Assembly (NCBI GenBank): GCA_951804985.1
Contig: OX638133.1
Coordinates: forward strand, 48,147,983-48,211,982
From: Dryomyza anilis
Lineage: Eukaryota; Arthropoda; Insecta; Diptera; Dryomyzidae
Length of the DNA stretch: 64,000 bases
Direction: 5' to 3'
Shown: positions 11,111 through 22,156 of the stretch, one piece after another
How the letters are laid out: each line of letters starts with the position of its first letter
How positions within the stretch are numbered: position 1 is the first letter of the stretch
Position numbers and translations under genes: made by a program
Notes under the pieces: generated by a model
What the model was told of the DNA's origin: nothing
Database searches by the model: none
The model's input: the letters and a program-made list of their open reading frames with translations, nothing else

Positions 11111-11519
11111 CTTCATAGTTGATATTTTTACTAATACAGTTGAAAAATAATCTACGTGGTTGAATATCCCAACCATACGGTTTAGTTTTCGACACGCATA
11201 CAATTTTTCAACATAATAGTTAATAAATGTAACTCATAGGTTTATTATGTTTAACATAGTTGTACACTACTTAAAATTTTTAAACTTTTTACATTTTTAT
11301 GTAAATCCTTATTACTTAAAATCAACTTTAAAAGTTAAAAAATTCAACTCGTTTTGGTTAGGATAAATATGCAAACTTACAAATTTGAAAAATGAACCTA
11401 CATTTTGACCGTGTACATTCAGTTTTTTTACTTAATCCTACAAAGAGTGTAAAAAAAGAAGTGCCTCATATAGGACAACAGAAATGGCATTTTGTAATTA
11501 ATTATCCCGTTCAATGTCA
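11111..11519 (+). other. AT-rich spacer between RTE tail and truncated LTR
   Basis: About 410 bp of AT-rich DNA present in all three units (also about 16126-16533 and 26096-26504). No ORF of interest. It ends in CAATGTCAGTGTCGAAC, where LTR sequence begins inside a TGTCGAA repeat, so the left part of the first LTR was lost before duplication. Confidence 0.6.
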
Positions 11520-11801
11520 GTGTCGAACTGATGCCTGCAGTATATAAGGCCGCACATCTGAGGCACTGTACTTCAATAGTGATTGTAAAGTGGTCGAGTG
11601 CATCTCGTGTGATAAATGTCAAGTTAAATTGTGGACATGCAGCAGTTGTTAGAATTTGTTATTAGTAAAGTTGTTTATTAAAGTGAATTAATAAAGTTAA
11701 TTGTTATAATTTAAACCAAACATAAGAGTGTTTTTATTTTGTACACAATCCAAAGATACGAACTCGTAGAACAGTTTTCCGTAGACTGAATTTTCGTAAC
11801 A
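11520..11801 (+). repeat. Truncated 5' LTR, unit 1 (282 bp)
   Basis: Contains the right 282 bp of the LTR, from just upstream of the TATA box (GTATATAAGG at about 11539) to the terminal TTTTCGTAACA. The U5 marker is TTTTTATTTTG followed by CAAAGAT. U3 upstream of the TATA box is missing. TATA, presumed start region and poly(A)-like AATAAA remain. Confidence 0.85.
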
Positions 11802-11871
11802 GCAAAAGAAGGAGCTGTCGATTCGTAATCTTGCAACTGCTGGTACGAAAGTAGAGCTACAAAAGCGTCTA

Positions 11872-12900
11872 ATGGAAGAATTAGAGAACCAAGGTATTGA
11901 CCTCGCAGAGCACGAGTTTGAAGTGGAAGCTGCAACAGCGTCATCGAAAAGTGTGGACACGGAGCAAAAAGTACAGTTCCAAAGTTTTGATATGAGCCAG
12001 TTGCTCGGAGCAATACAGCAACAGCTTCTAGAAAATTCAAAACAGCTCCAAGAAAATTCGACCAGAATGGAACAGAAACTTCAAGAAAATTCAAATCAAC
12101 TAAAAGCAGAACTTCAAGAAAATTCAAATCGACTTGAGGAGAAATTGCTAGAAAATTCCAACCAACGTCAAGTAAAAATTGAGCAACATATGCTGGAACA
12201 TTCTAAGCAGCTTCTGGAAGTTTCTAATACACTCCATGGCAAAGTAAACGAACTTGAGGCACATGTAAATGACATTGTAGTGGACATTTATGACAAATTT
12301 GAAAAGTTGGAAAATGGTTTCGACAAAAAGCTACAGAAAATACAAGAAGATGTCAGTTTACTACAGATAAGTGGACCTACACAGCATGTTGTTACTGGTA
12401 CGAGGCTAAAATCGCCGATTTACGATGGAACCACAGCGTTCAACATTTTCAAGCTGCAATTTGAGACCACGGTAGTAAGTAATCGATGGAATAATGAGGA
12501 CAGCGTAGCCGCACTTATCGTGGCGCTTAAAGGAGGCGCAGCCGAAGTATTGCAGACTGTTCCAGAAAGTGATCGAAACAGTTATTTAGCGGTTATGGCT
12601 GCACTGCAGCGAAAATATGGCAGTGATCACATGAAGCAAATCTACAGAATTGAACTAAAGTGCCGAATGCAAAGAAATGGTGAAACATTGCAGGCGTATG
12701 CAGCGGACGTCGAGAGGCTTGCGCATTTGTCGTTTACAGATTCAACGAGTGATTTCATAGAAAAGTGCAAGATCGAAGCGTTTGTTGATGGTATACGCGA
12801 TCCTGAGACAAAACGGGCAACAATGACTAACCCAAAGGTGACATTTATGGAAACGGTCACCACAGCGATGTTCCAGAAAGTGATCGAAACAGTTATTTAG
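11872..12900 (+). pseudogene. Gag fragment of internal copy 1
   Basis: 342 codons: MEELENQG start, a coiled-coil N-terminal half with ENSN-type repeats, then the capsid region (IYDGTTAFNIFKLQFETT, LQRKYGSDHMKQIYRIELK). It stops early because the 311-bp duplication changes the frame at about 12868. An S-to-F change at codon 36 (QKVQFQSF) is unique to this copy. Confidence 0.7.
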
Positions 12901-12905
12901 CGGTT

Positions 12906-13640
12906 ATGGCTGCACTGCAGCGAAAATATGGCAGTGATCACATGAAGCAAATCTACAGAATTGAACTAAAGTGCCGAATGCAAAGAAATGGTGAAACATT
13001 GCAGGCGTATGCAGCGGACGTCGAGAGGCTTGCGCATTTGTCGTTTACAGATTCAACGAGTGATTTCATAGAAAAGTGCAAGATCGAAGCGTTTGTTGAT
13101 GGTATACGCGATCCTGAGACAAAACGGGCAACAATGACTAACCCAAAGGTGACATTTATGGAAACGGTCACCACAGCGCTTACGCAGGAGATAGCTTGTA
13201 CATTGTACCGACCAGAAAAGAGACCTGAGGATGGCCAAAATAACGCCAGGGAACATCATGGCAATTCGGGCACTGTGTCGACACGAGTGTGTAAAATGGA
13301 ATCCAGAGAATGCTCGACGGAAGAAGAAAAGACGAACATAATTCAAATTCGTTCGTTAAATGTCATGGCAGATGATCAATGGACTCTAGAGCAAATACGA
13401 AATGATCAAAAGAAGGACCCCGACATCGCAAAAATTGGGACGTTCAAGGAACAGCAAAGAAAGCCATTATGGAAAGAGTTAGCATCTAACAGTCCAATAA
13501 GCAGGGCTTATTGGGCGCAGCGGCAAAGCCTGAAGCTAGAAAATGGTTGTTTGTACCGTGTTTGGGAAACTGAAAATGGCAGATCTGCACGAAATTTAAT
13601 TGTTTTTCCCAAATCAAAAATTAAAGAGATAGTACTGTAA
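12906..13640 (+). pseudogene. Duplicated capsid part plus RNase H/integrase fusion, copy 1
   Basis: Starts inside the second copy of the 311-bp duplication and then follows the other internal copies: capsid end, GNSGTVSTR (counterpart of the RNase H end), then ENGRSARNLIV of the integrase start. Ends in TAA at 13638-13640 at the position where integrase would continue. Confidence 0.65.
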
Positions 13641-14206
13641 TGCTATTGTGGTTCCAATGGATGTCACTTGAGCATTAATAAAACGGTTGAAGAAGTCAGA
13701 AAACGTTTCTATTGGGTCGGATATCAGAAGTCAGTCGCCTATTGGATTCAGAGATGTAAGCAATGTGTATCCGCAATAAGAAAACCCGTCAGAAGTTGCG
13801 GTAAGATAAATCAATACAACGTAGATGCACATTGCGAACATACTGTAATGGATGGGCAAAAGCCGATTCCAAAAAGTGTTTTGCATAGAGAAAAAGTGAA
13901 GACCGAGACGAGTTGCGTCAGTCCTTAAGGCAGAGGATACAAATTTCAAGTAGTAAGATAAAGTCCAGATACGACTTGAGAGCAAACTCTGAGGGGTTTA
14001 AGGAAGGAGGCCTGGTTATGCTTTGTAGCCCGCCACGAGTGAATTTGATAAATCCAAAACTACAAACACACCGGGAAGGACCGTACAGGATAATTAAAAG
14101 GATAAATAACATTGTGTATCGGATTCAGAATACTACAGGCGTCAGACGAAAAATAAAGGAAGTACATTTAGAAAGGTTGGTGCCGTATATAGAGAGAGAG
14201 GATTAA
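13641..14206 (+). pseudogene. Integrase remnant, copy 1
   Basis: After the TAA the same frame continues to 13928 with the second half of the HHCC finger (CHLSINKTVEEVRKRFYWVGYQ ... CKQC as separate blocks). The first His is replaced. The catalytic core is deleted and a frame change leads to the C-terminal part at 13913-14206 (YDLRANSEGFKEG, HREGPYRIIKRIN). No catalytic residues of DDE remain. Confidence 0.65.
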
Positions 14207-14243
14207 CATCTGTTCGGGACGAACAGATTTAGGTGGAGGGCAG

Positions 14244-14777
14244 TGTTACGAAAAGAGGTAATTTGCTCCACTGAGCAAGCAATCAACAATAATAAATGAG
14301 ACGCAAGACAATTCAGCGCACTAAGCAATGTGTTAGAAAGAGACGGAAGATCATTCAGCGCACTATGCAATGTGCGAGAAAGAGATGGAAGATCAGCACA
14401 TTAAAACACATGAGTGCGAATGAGATGCCAATAGCATGCGTCATTCACGTAACGAGTAGAATGTTCTCGAAACATGTCGAAGCTTGTCGAAACGTGTCGA
14501 ACTGATGCCTGCAGTATATAAGGCCGCACATCTGAGGCACTGTACTTCAATAGTGATTGTAAAGTGGTCGAGTGCATCTCGTGTGATAAATGTCAAGTTA
14601 AATTGTGGACATGCAGCAGTTGTTAGAATTTGTTATTAGTAAAGTTGTTTATTAAAGTGAATTAATAAAGTTAATTGTTATAATTTAAACCAAACATAAG
14701 AGTGTTTTTTGTATTTGTACACAATCCAGAGATACGAACTCGTAGAACAGTTTTCCGTAGACTGAATTTTCGTAACA
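14244..14777 (+). repeat. Full LTR, unit 1 right end (534 bp)
   Basis: Begins TGTTACGAAAA and ends TTTTCGTAACA, an 11-bp inverted terminus. It is preceded by a purine tract. U3 holds two 43-bp-type direct repeats (ATTCAGCGCACTA...GGAAGATC) and a cluster of TGTCGAA motifs before TATATAAGG at about 14515. U5 marker is TTTTTTGTATTTG / CAGAGAT, different from the 5' LTR. Confidence 0.9.
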
Positions 14778-15574
14778 ATATATACAAAATCTTCGCACCG
14801 GTGAAGCTGTGCACATGTCCAGCTAGTATATATACAACGAAAAAAAAAACTGTATTAAAAGGAAGAAAAATTCCTTTAAAATAAATACATATGTATTTCA
14901 AGTACATCTATATACAAATGTATTCGTTTTTATTTCATTGATATAGTTTTTTGAATGCAATTAACTACATAATTTTACTACATTTATATACTATTGTACT
15001 AATATATTAATCAAACCACTTAAATAAATACAAAAAATTCGCACCGGTGAAGTTGTGCACATGTCCAGCTAGTATATATACAACGGAAAAAAAATTTATT
15101 AAAAGGAAGAAAATGTCTTTAAAAGAAATACATATGTATTTGATATACGTCCATATACAAATGAATTCGTTTTTACTTCATTGATAAAGTTATTTTGTAT
15201 GCAATTAACTACATAATTTTACTGCATTTATATACAATTTTGAATACATTTGCATTGAAAATAACTACATTTTATCTTTTTTAATACGTACGAAATATGT
15301 AGATACATAACTACATCTTCCTTTACTTTAACTGCATTCCGTATTTGTTTATCACCAATATGTATGGTATGATGAAACAACACAATTTTAAGTTATTAGC
15401 TAAAAATCATCTTTCCAGATGGTGTAGTTTGAAAGATTTGGACATATCTGATATGTTCAAAATAATATATATTAAATATTGACATTTTATCTTTAAGTAC
15501 ACCAAAATCAGTAAAGGGGTGGTGCAAGACGGAGGAAGAATCATAGACAGGCGACACTTTATAAATTAGACAAA
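14778..15574 (+). other. AT-rich tail segment with internal tandem repeat, unit 1
   Basis: No gene. Two tandem copies with a period of about 247 bp, each starting TTCGCACCGGTGAAG (14792 and 15039) and containing GTGCACATGTCCAGCTAG and TATATATACAACG. Also present at 24752-25548 and 29452-30550. It may be the flanking DNA into which the original LTR element was inserted. Confidence 0.6.
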
Positions 15575-16125
15575 AATAACTCTTGCCAACAGGTGTTACT
15601 TTGGGCTCAGTAGGCAATTGAGGAGCAGAGCCCTCTCTAGACGGACAAAAATTACGCTCTATAAGTCGCTCAACATGCCAGTCCTCTTCTATGGCGCTGA
15701 GGCATGGACTCTTGCCAACACCGATGAGCGAGCTTTAGGAGCGTTCGAGAGAAAGATTCTTCGGAAAATCTATGGTCCGATATGCATTGAAAACGAGTAC
15801 AGAATCAGATGGAACGACGAGCTGTATGAGCTCTACGCCGACATTGACATAGTCAGGCGTACGCCTACGCTGGCTTGGACATGCCGACCGTATGGATGAA
15901 AGCGCTCCAGCAAAAAAGGTGTTCAATTCTCTACCCAGTGGTGGTCAACGTAGGAGAGGGCGTCCGAATCTCCAGTGGAGCGACCAAGTGCGAGACAACC
16001 TGACAACACTTGGAGTGCAAAACTGGCGCCAGCGCAAGCAATGCAGAGGCGACTGGCAAGGGGTTATTGCTACGGCCGAAACCCATCATGGGTTGTAATT
16101 GCCAAATAAGTAAGTAAGTAAGTAA
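15575..16125 (+). pseudogene. RTE-like 3' fragment, unit 2
   Basis: Duplicate of 10564-11110. Holds the C-terminal ORF pieces (YGAEAWTL, then after the same frameshift GGQRRRGRPNLQW) and the TAAG tail. One coding difference is visible: RQRKQC here versus RQRTQC in units 1 and 3. It was copied by DNA duplication, not by retrotransposition. Confidence 0.8.
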
Positions 16126-16533
16126 CTTCATAGTTGATATTTTTACTAATACAGTTGAAAAATAATCTACGTGGTTGAATATCCCAACCATACGGTTTAG
16201 TTTTCGACACGCATACAATTTTTCAACATAATAGTTAATAAATGTAACTCATAGGTTTATTATGTTTAACATAGTTGTACACTACTTAAAATTTTTAAAC
16301 TTTTTACATTTTATGTAAATCCTTATTACTTAAAATCAACTTTAAAAGTTAAAAAATTCAACTCGTTTTGGTTAGGATAAATATGCAAACTTACAAATTT
16401 GAAAAATGAACCTACATTTTGACCGTGTACATTCAGTTTTTTTACTTAATCCTACAAAGAGTGTAAAAAAAGAAGTGCCTCATATAGGACAACAGAAATG
16501 GCATTTTGTAATTAATTATCCCGTTCAATGTCA

Positions 16534-16815
16534 GTGTCGAACTGATGCCTGCAGTATATAAGGCCGCACATCTGAGGCACTGTACTTCAATAGTGATTGT
16601 AAAGTGGTCGAGTGCATCTCGTGTGATAAATGTCAAGTTAAATTGTGGACATGCAGCAGTTGTTAGAATTTGTTATTAGTAAAGTTGTTTATTAAAGTGA
16701 ATTAATAAAGTTAATTGTTATAATTTAAACCAAACATAAGAGTGTTTTTATTTTGTACACAATCCAAAGATACGAACTCGTAGAACAGTTTTCCGTAGAC
16801 TGAATTTTCGTAACA
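16534..16815 (+). repeat. Truncated 5' LTR, unit 2
   Basis: Same 282-bp truncation point and the same U5 marker (TTTTTATTTTG / CAAAGAT) as unit 1. Retains TATATAAGG. Confidence 0.85.
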
Positions 16816-16885
16816 GCAAAAGAAGGAGCTGTCGATTCGTAATCTTGCAACTGCTGGTACGAAAGTAGAGCTACAAAAGCGTCTA

Positions 16886-18289
16886 ATGGAAGAATTAGAG
16901 AACCAAGGTATTGACCTCGCAGAGCACGAGTTTGAAGTGGAAGCTGCAACAGCGTCATCGAAAAGTGTGGACACGGAGCAAAAAGTACAGTCCCAAAGTT
17001 TTGATATGAGCCAGTTGCTCGGAGCAATACAGCAACAGCTTCTAGAAAATTCAAAACAGCTAAAAGCAGAACTTTAAGAAAATTCAAATCGACTTGAGGA
17101 GAAATTGCTAGAAAATTCCAACCAACGTCAAGTAAAAATTGAGCAACATATGCTGGAACATTCTAAGCAGCTTCTGGAAGTTTCTAATACACTCCATGGC
17201 AAAGTAAACGAACTTGAGGCACATGTAAATGACATTGTAGTGGACATTTATGACAAATTTGAAAAGTTGGAAAATGGTTTCGACAAAAAGCTACAGAAAA
17301 TACAAGAAGATGTCAGTTTACTACAGATAAGTGGACCTACACAGCATGTTGTTACTGGTACGAGGCTAAAATCGCCGATTTACGATGGAACCACACCGTT
17401 CAACATTTTCAAGCTGCAATTTGAGACCACGGTAGTAAGTAATCGATGGAATAATGAGGACAGCGTAGCCGCACTTATCGTGGCGCTTAAAGGAGGCGCA
17501 GCCGAAGTATTGCAGCCTGTTCCAGAAAGTGATCGAAACAGTTATTTAGCGGTTATGGCTGCACTGCAGCGAAAATATGGCAGTGATCACATGAAGCAAA
17601 TCTACAGAATTGAACTAAAGTGCCGAATGCAAAGAAATGGTGAAACATTGCAGGCGTATGCAGCGGACGTCGAGAGGCTTGCGCATTTGTCGTTTACAGA
17701 TTCAACGAGTGATTTCATAGAAAAGTGCAAGATCGAAGCGTTTGTTGATGGTATACGCGATCCTGAGACAAAACGGGCAACAATGACTAACCCAAAGGTG
17801 ACATTTATGGAAACGGTCACCACAGCGCTTACGCAGGAGATAGCTTGTACATTGTACCGACCAGAAAAGAGACCTGAGGATGGCCAAAATAACGCCAGGG
17901 AACATCATGGCAATTCGGGCACTGTGTCGACACGAGTGTGTAAAATGGAATCCAGAGAATGCTCGACGGAAGAAGAAAAGACGAACATAATTCAAATTCG
18001 TTCGTTAAATGTCATGGCAGATGATCAATGGACTCTAGAGCAAATACGAAATGATCAAAAGAAGGACCCCGACATCGCAAAAATTGGGACGTTCAAGGAA
18101 CAGCAAAGAAAGCCATTATGGAAAGAGTTAGCATCTAACAGTCCAATAAGCAGGGCTTATTGGGCGCAGCGGGAAAGCCTGAAGCTACAAAATGGTTGTT
18201 TGTACCGTGTTTGGGAAACTGAAAATGGCAGATCTGCACGAAATTTAATTGTTGTTCCCAAATCAAAAATTAAAGAGATAGTACTGTAA
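16886..18289 (+). pseudogene. Gag-RNase H-integrase fusion ORF, copy 2, one stop
   Basis: Reads like the 485-codon fusion but has a TAA at 17075-17077 (CAA to TAA within the repeat) and the 54-bp repeat deletion. After the stop the same frame is open to 18289. Other changes: LQPVPESD for LQTVPESD and WAQRES for WAQRQS. Confidence 0.7.
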
Positions 18290-18316
18290 TGCTATTGTGG
18301 TTCCAATGGATGTCAC

Positions 18317-18855
18317 TTGAGCATTAATAAAACGGTTGAAGAAGTCAGAAAACGTTTCTATTGGGTCGGATATCAGAAGTCAGTCGCCTATTGGATTCAG
18401 AGATGTAAGCAATGTGTATCCGCAATAAGAAAACCCGTCAGAAGTTGCGGTAAGATAAATCAATACAACGTAGATGCACATTGCGAACATACTGTAATGG
18501 ATGGGCAAAAGCCGATTCCAAAAAGTGTTTTGCATAGAGAAAAAGTGAAGACCGAGACGAGTTGCGTCAGTCCTTAAGGCAGAGGATACAAATTCCAAGT
18601 AGTAAGATAAAGTCCAGATACGACTTGAGAACAAACTCTGAGGGGTTTAAGGAAGGAGGCCTGGTTATGCTTTGTAGCCCGCCACGAGTGAATTTGATAA
18701 ATCCAAAACTACAAACACACCGGGAAGGACCGTACAGGATAATTAAAAGGATAAATAACATTGTGTATCGGATTCAGAATACTACAGGCGTCAGACGAAA
18801 AATAAAGGAAGTACATTTAGAAAGGTTGGTGCCGTATATAGAGAGAGAGGATTAA
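18317..18855 (+). pseudogene. Integrase remnant, copy 2
   Basis: Same structure as in copy 1: finger half, deleted core, frame change near 18565, C-terminal part to 18855. RTNSEG replaces RANSEG. Confidence 0.6.
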
Positions 18856-18892
18856 CATCTGTTCGGGACGAACAGATTTAGGTGGAGGGCAG

Positions 18893-19424
18893 TGTTACGA
18901 AAAGAGGTAATTTGCTCCACTGAGCAAGCAATCAACAATAATAAATGAAACGCAAGACAATTCAGCGCACTAAGCAATGTGTTAGAAAGAGACGGAAGAT
19001 CATTCAGCGCACTATGCAATGTGCGAGAAAGAGATGGAAGATCAGCACATTAAAACACATGAGTGCGAATGAGATGCCAATAGCATGCGTCATTCACGTA
19101 ACGAGTAGAATGTTCTCGAAACATGTCGAAGCTTGTCGAAACGTGTCGAACTGATGCCTGCAGTATATAAGGCCGCACATCTGAGGCACTGTACTTCAAT
19201 AGTGATTGTAAAGTGGTCGAGTGCATCTCGTGTGATAAATGTCAAGTTAAATTGTGGACATGCAGCAGTTGTTAGAATTTGTTATTAGTAAAGTTGTTTA
19301 TTAAAGTGAATTAATAAAGTTAATTGTTATAATTTAAACCAAAAATAAGAGTGTTTTTATTTTGTACACAATCCAAAGATACGAACTCGTAGAACAGTTT
19401 TCCGTAGACTGAATTTTCGTAACA
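18893..19424 (+). repeat. Chimeric full LTR between copies 2 and 3 (532 bp)
   Basis: Has the complete U3 found only in right-end LTRs, but the U5 marker (TTTTTATTTTG / CAAAGAT) of the truncated 5' LTRs, and is followed by GCAAAAGAAGG. This is the expected product of an unequal crossover between a 3' LTR and a 5' LTR. One private change: CCAAAAATAAG. Confidence 0.85.
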
Positions 19425-19494
19425 GCAAAAGAAGGAGCTGTCGATTCGTAATCTTGCAACTGCTGGTACGAAAGTAGAGCTACAAAAGCGTCTA

Positions 19495-20951
19495 ATGGAA
19501 GAATTAGAGAACCAAGGTATTGACCTCGCAGAGCACGAGTTTGAAGTGGAAGCTGCAACACCGTCATCGAAAAGTGTGGACACGGAGCAAAAAGTACAGT
19601 CCCAAAGTTTTGATATGAGCCAGTTGCTCGGAGCAATACAGCAACAGCTTCTAGAAAATTCAAAACAGCTCCAAGAAAATTCGACCAGAAGGAACAGAAA
19701 CTTCAAGAAAATTCAAATCAACTAAAAGCAGAACTTCAAGAAAATTCAAATCGACTTGAGGAGAAATTGCTAGAAAATTCCAACCAACGTCAAGTAAAAA
19801 TTGAGCAACATATGCTGGAACATTCTAAGCAGCTTCTGGAAGTTTCTAATACACTCCATGGCAAAGTAAACGAACTTGAGGCACATGTAAATGACATTGT
19901 AGTGGACATTTATGACAAATTTGAAAAGTTGGAAAATGGTTTCGACAAAAAGCTACAGAAAATACAAGAAGATGTCAGTTTACTACAGATAAGTGGACCT
20001 ACACAGCATGTTGTTACTGGTACGAGGCTAAAATCGCCGATTTACGATGGAACCACACCGTTCAACATTTTCAAGCTGCAATTTGAGACCACGGTAGTAA
20101 GTAATCGATGGAATAATGAGGACAGCGTAGCCGCACTTATCGTGGCGCTTAAAGGAGGCGCAGCCGAAGTATTGCAGACTGTTCCAGAAAGTGATCGAAA
20201 CAGTTATTTAGCGGTTATGGCTGCACTGCAGCGAAAATATGGCAGTGATCACATGAAGCAAATCTACAGAATTGAACTAAAGTGCCGAATGCAAAGAAAT
20301 GGTGAAACATTGCAGGCGTATGCAGCGGACGTCGAGAGGCTTGCGCATTTGTCGTTTACAGATTCAACGAGTGATTTCATAGAAAAGTGCAAGATCGAAG
20401 CGTTTGTTGATGGTATACGCGATCCTGAGACAAAACGGGCAACAATGACTAACCCAAAGGTGACATTTATGGAAACGGTCACCACAGCGCTTACGCAGGA
20501 GATAGCTTGTACATTGTACCGACCAGAAAAGAGACCTGAGGATGGCCAAAATAACGCCAGGGAACATCATGGCAATTCGGGCACTGTGTCGACACGAGTG
20601 TGTAAAATGGAATCCAGAGAATGCTCGACGGAAGAAGAAAAGACGAACATAATTCAAATTCGTTCGTTAAATGTCATGGCAGATGATCAATGGACTCTAG
20701 AGCAAATACGAAATGATCAAAAGAAGGACCCCGACATCGCAAAAATTGGGACGTTCAAGGAACAGCAAAGAAAGCCATTATGGAAAGAGTTAGCATCTAA
20801 CAGTCCAATAAGCAGGGCTTATTGGGCGCAGCGGCAAAGCCTGAAGCTACAAAATGGTTGTTTGTACCGTGTTTGGGAAACTGAAAATGGCAGATCTGCA
20901 CGAAATTTAATTGTTGTTCCCAAATCAAAAATTAAAGAGATAGTACTGTAA
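19495..20951 (+). pseudogene. Gag-RNase H-integrase fusion ORF, copy 3, frameshifted
   Basis: Frame 19495-19725 diverges after STR because of the one-base deletion (AGAAGG where copy 4 has AGAATGG). The normal frame resumes and is open from about 19727 to 20951. Otherwise nearly identical to copies 4 and 5. Confidence 0.7.
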
Positions 20952-20978
20952 TGCTATTGTGGTTCCAATGGATGTCAC

Positions 20979-21517
20979 TTGAGCATTAATAAAACGGTTG
21001 AAGAAGTCAGAAAACGTTTCTATTGGGTCGGATATCAGAAGTCAGTCGCCTATTGGATTCAGAGATGTAAGCAATGTGTATCCGCAATAAGAAAACCCGT
21101 CAGAAGTTGCGGTAAGATAAATCAATACAACGTAGATGCACATTGCGAACATACTGTAATGGATGGGCAAAAGCCGATTCCAAAAAGTGTTTTGCATAGA
21201 GAAAAAGTGAAGACCGAGACGAGTTGCGTCAGTCCTTAAGGCAGAGGATACAAATTCCAAGTAGTAAGATAAAGTCCAGATACGACTTGAGAGCAAACTC
21301 TGAGGGGTTTAAGGAAGGAGGCCTGGTTATGCTTTGTAGCCCGCCACGAGTGAATTTGATAAATCCAAAACTACAAACACACCGGGAAGGACCGTACAGG
21401 ATAATTAAAAGGATAAATAACATTGTGTATCGGATTCAGAATACTACAGGCGTCAGACGAAAAATAAAGGAAGTACATTTAGAAAGGTTGGTGCCGTATA
21501 TAGAGAGAGAGGATTAA
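20979..21517 (+). pseudogene. Integrase remnant, copy 3
   Basis: Finger half to 21239, then C-terminal part at 21224-21517 in another frame; catalytic core absent. Confidence 0.6.
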
Positions 21518-21554
21518 CATCTGTTCGGGACGAACAGATTTAGGTGGAGGGCAG

Positions 21555-22086
21555 TGTTACGAAAAGAGGTAATTTGCTCCACTGAGCAAGCAATCAACAA
21601 TAATAAATGAGACGCAAGACAATTCAGCGCACTAAGCAATGTGTTAGAAAGAGACGGAAGATCATTCAGCGCACTATGCAATGTGCGAGAAAGAGATGGA
21701 AGATCAGCACATTAAAACACATGAGTGCGAATGAGATGCCAATAGCATGCGTCATTCACGTAACGAGTAGAATGTTCTCGAAACATGTCGAAGCTTGTCG
21801 AAACGTGTCGAACTGATGCCTGCAGTATATAAGGCCGCACATCTGAGGCACTGTACTTCAATAGTGATTGTAAAGTGGTCGAGTGCATCTCGTGTGATAA
21901 ATGTCAAGTTAAATTGTGGACATGCAGCAGTTGTTAGAATTTGTTATTAGTAAAGTTGTTTATTAAAGTGAATTAATAAAGTTAATTGTTATAATTTAAA
22001 CCAAACATAAGAGTGTTTTTATTTTGTACACAATCCAAAGATACGAACTCGTAGAACAGTTTTCCGTAGACTGAATTTTCGTAACA
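21555..22086 (+). repeat. Chimeric full LTR between copies 3 and 4 (532 bp)
   Basis: Same chimera as at 18893: full U3 plus 5'-LTR-type U5 marker. Followed directly by the internal sequence with no primer site. Confidence 0.85.
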
Positions 22087-22156
22087 GCAAAAGAAGGAGC
22101 TGTCGATTCGTAATCTTGCAACTGCTGGTACGAAAGTAGAGCTACAAAAGCGTCTA

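Larger units (their letters stand above)
11802..14243 (+). mobile_element. Internal region copy 1 of deleted Gypsy element
   Basis: 2,442 bp. Begins GCAAAAGAAGGAGCTG directly after the LTR, with no tRNA primer site. It differs from the other copies by a 311-bp tandem duplication (period measured from TTCCAGAAAG at 12560 to 12871) that shifts the frame. Right end is the purine tract AGGTGGAGGGCAG before the LTR at 14244. Confidence 0.85.
10564..15574 (+). repeat. Tandem segmental duplication, unit 1
   Basis: 5,011-bp unit: RTE 3' half, AT spacer, truncated LTR, one internal region, full LTR, AT tail. Its right edge joins unit 2 where the AT tail (ending GACAAAAAT) meets the RTE sequence AATAACTC, with AAT shared. 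In unit 3 the same tail continues into unrelated DNA instead, which identifies 15575-15577 as a duplication junction with 3 bp of microhomology. Confidence 0.85.
16816..18892 (+). mobile_element. Internal region copy 2 of deleted Gypsy element
   Basis: 2,077 bp; 54 bp are missing in the coiled-coil repeat of gag compared with copies 4 and 5. It shares the codon change giving TTPFNIF with copy 3 only, evidence that copies 2 and 3 are sisters. Confidence 0.85.
19425..21554 (+). mobile_element. Internal region copy 3 of deleted Gypsy element
   Basis: 2,130 bp, one base shorter than copies 4 and 5 because of a single-base deletion at about 19689. Shares TTPFNIF with copy 2. Confidence 0.85.

Noticed and set aside
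11711..12127. Minus-strand frames opposite gag in every array copy
   Set aside because: Shadows of the gag coiled-coil coding strand; leucine/phenylalanine-rich pattern mirrors the QENS repeat.
12558..13180. Array or tandem copies as CRISPR-like direct repeats
   Set aside because: Repeats are hundreds of bases long, coding, and in a eukaryotic transposon context; no spacers.
14296..14505. 69-codon frame in each full LTR (MRRKTIQRTKQC)
   Set aside because: Lies entirely in U3 direct repeats; basic composition follows from the repeat and no such LTR gene is known for this group.
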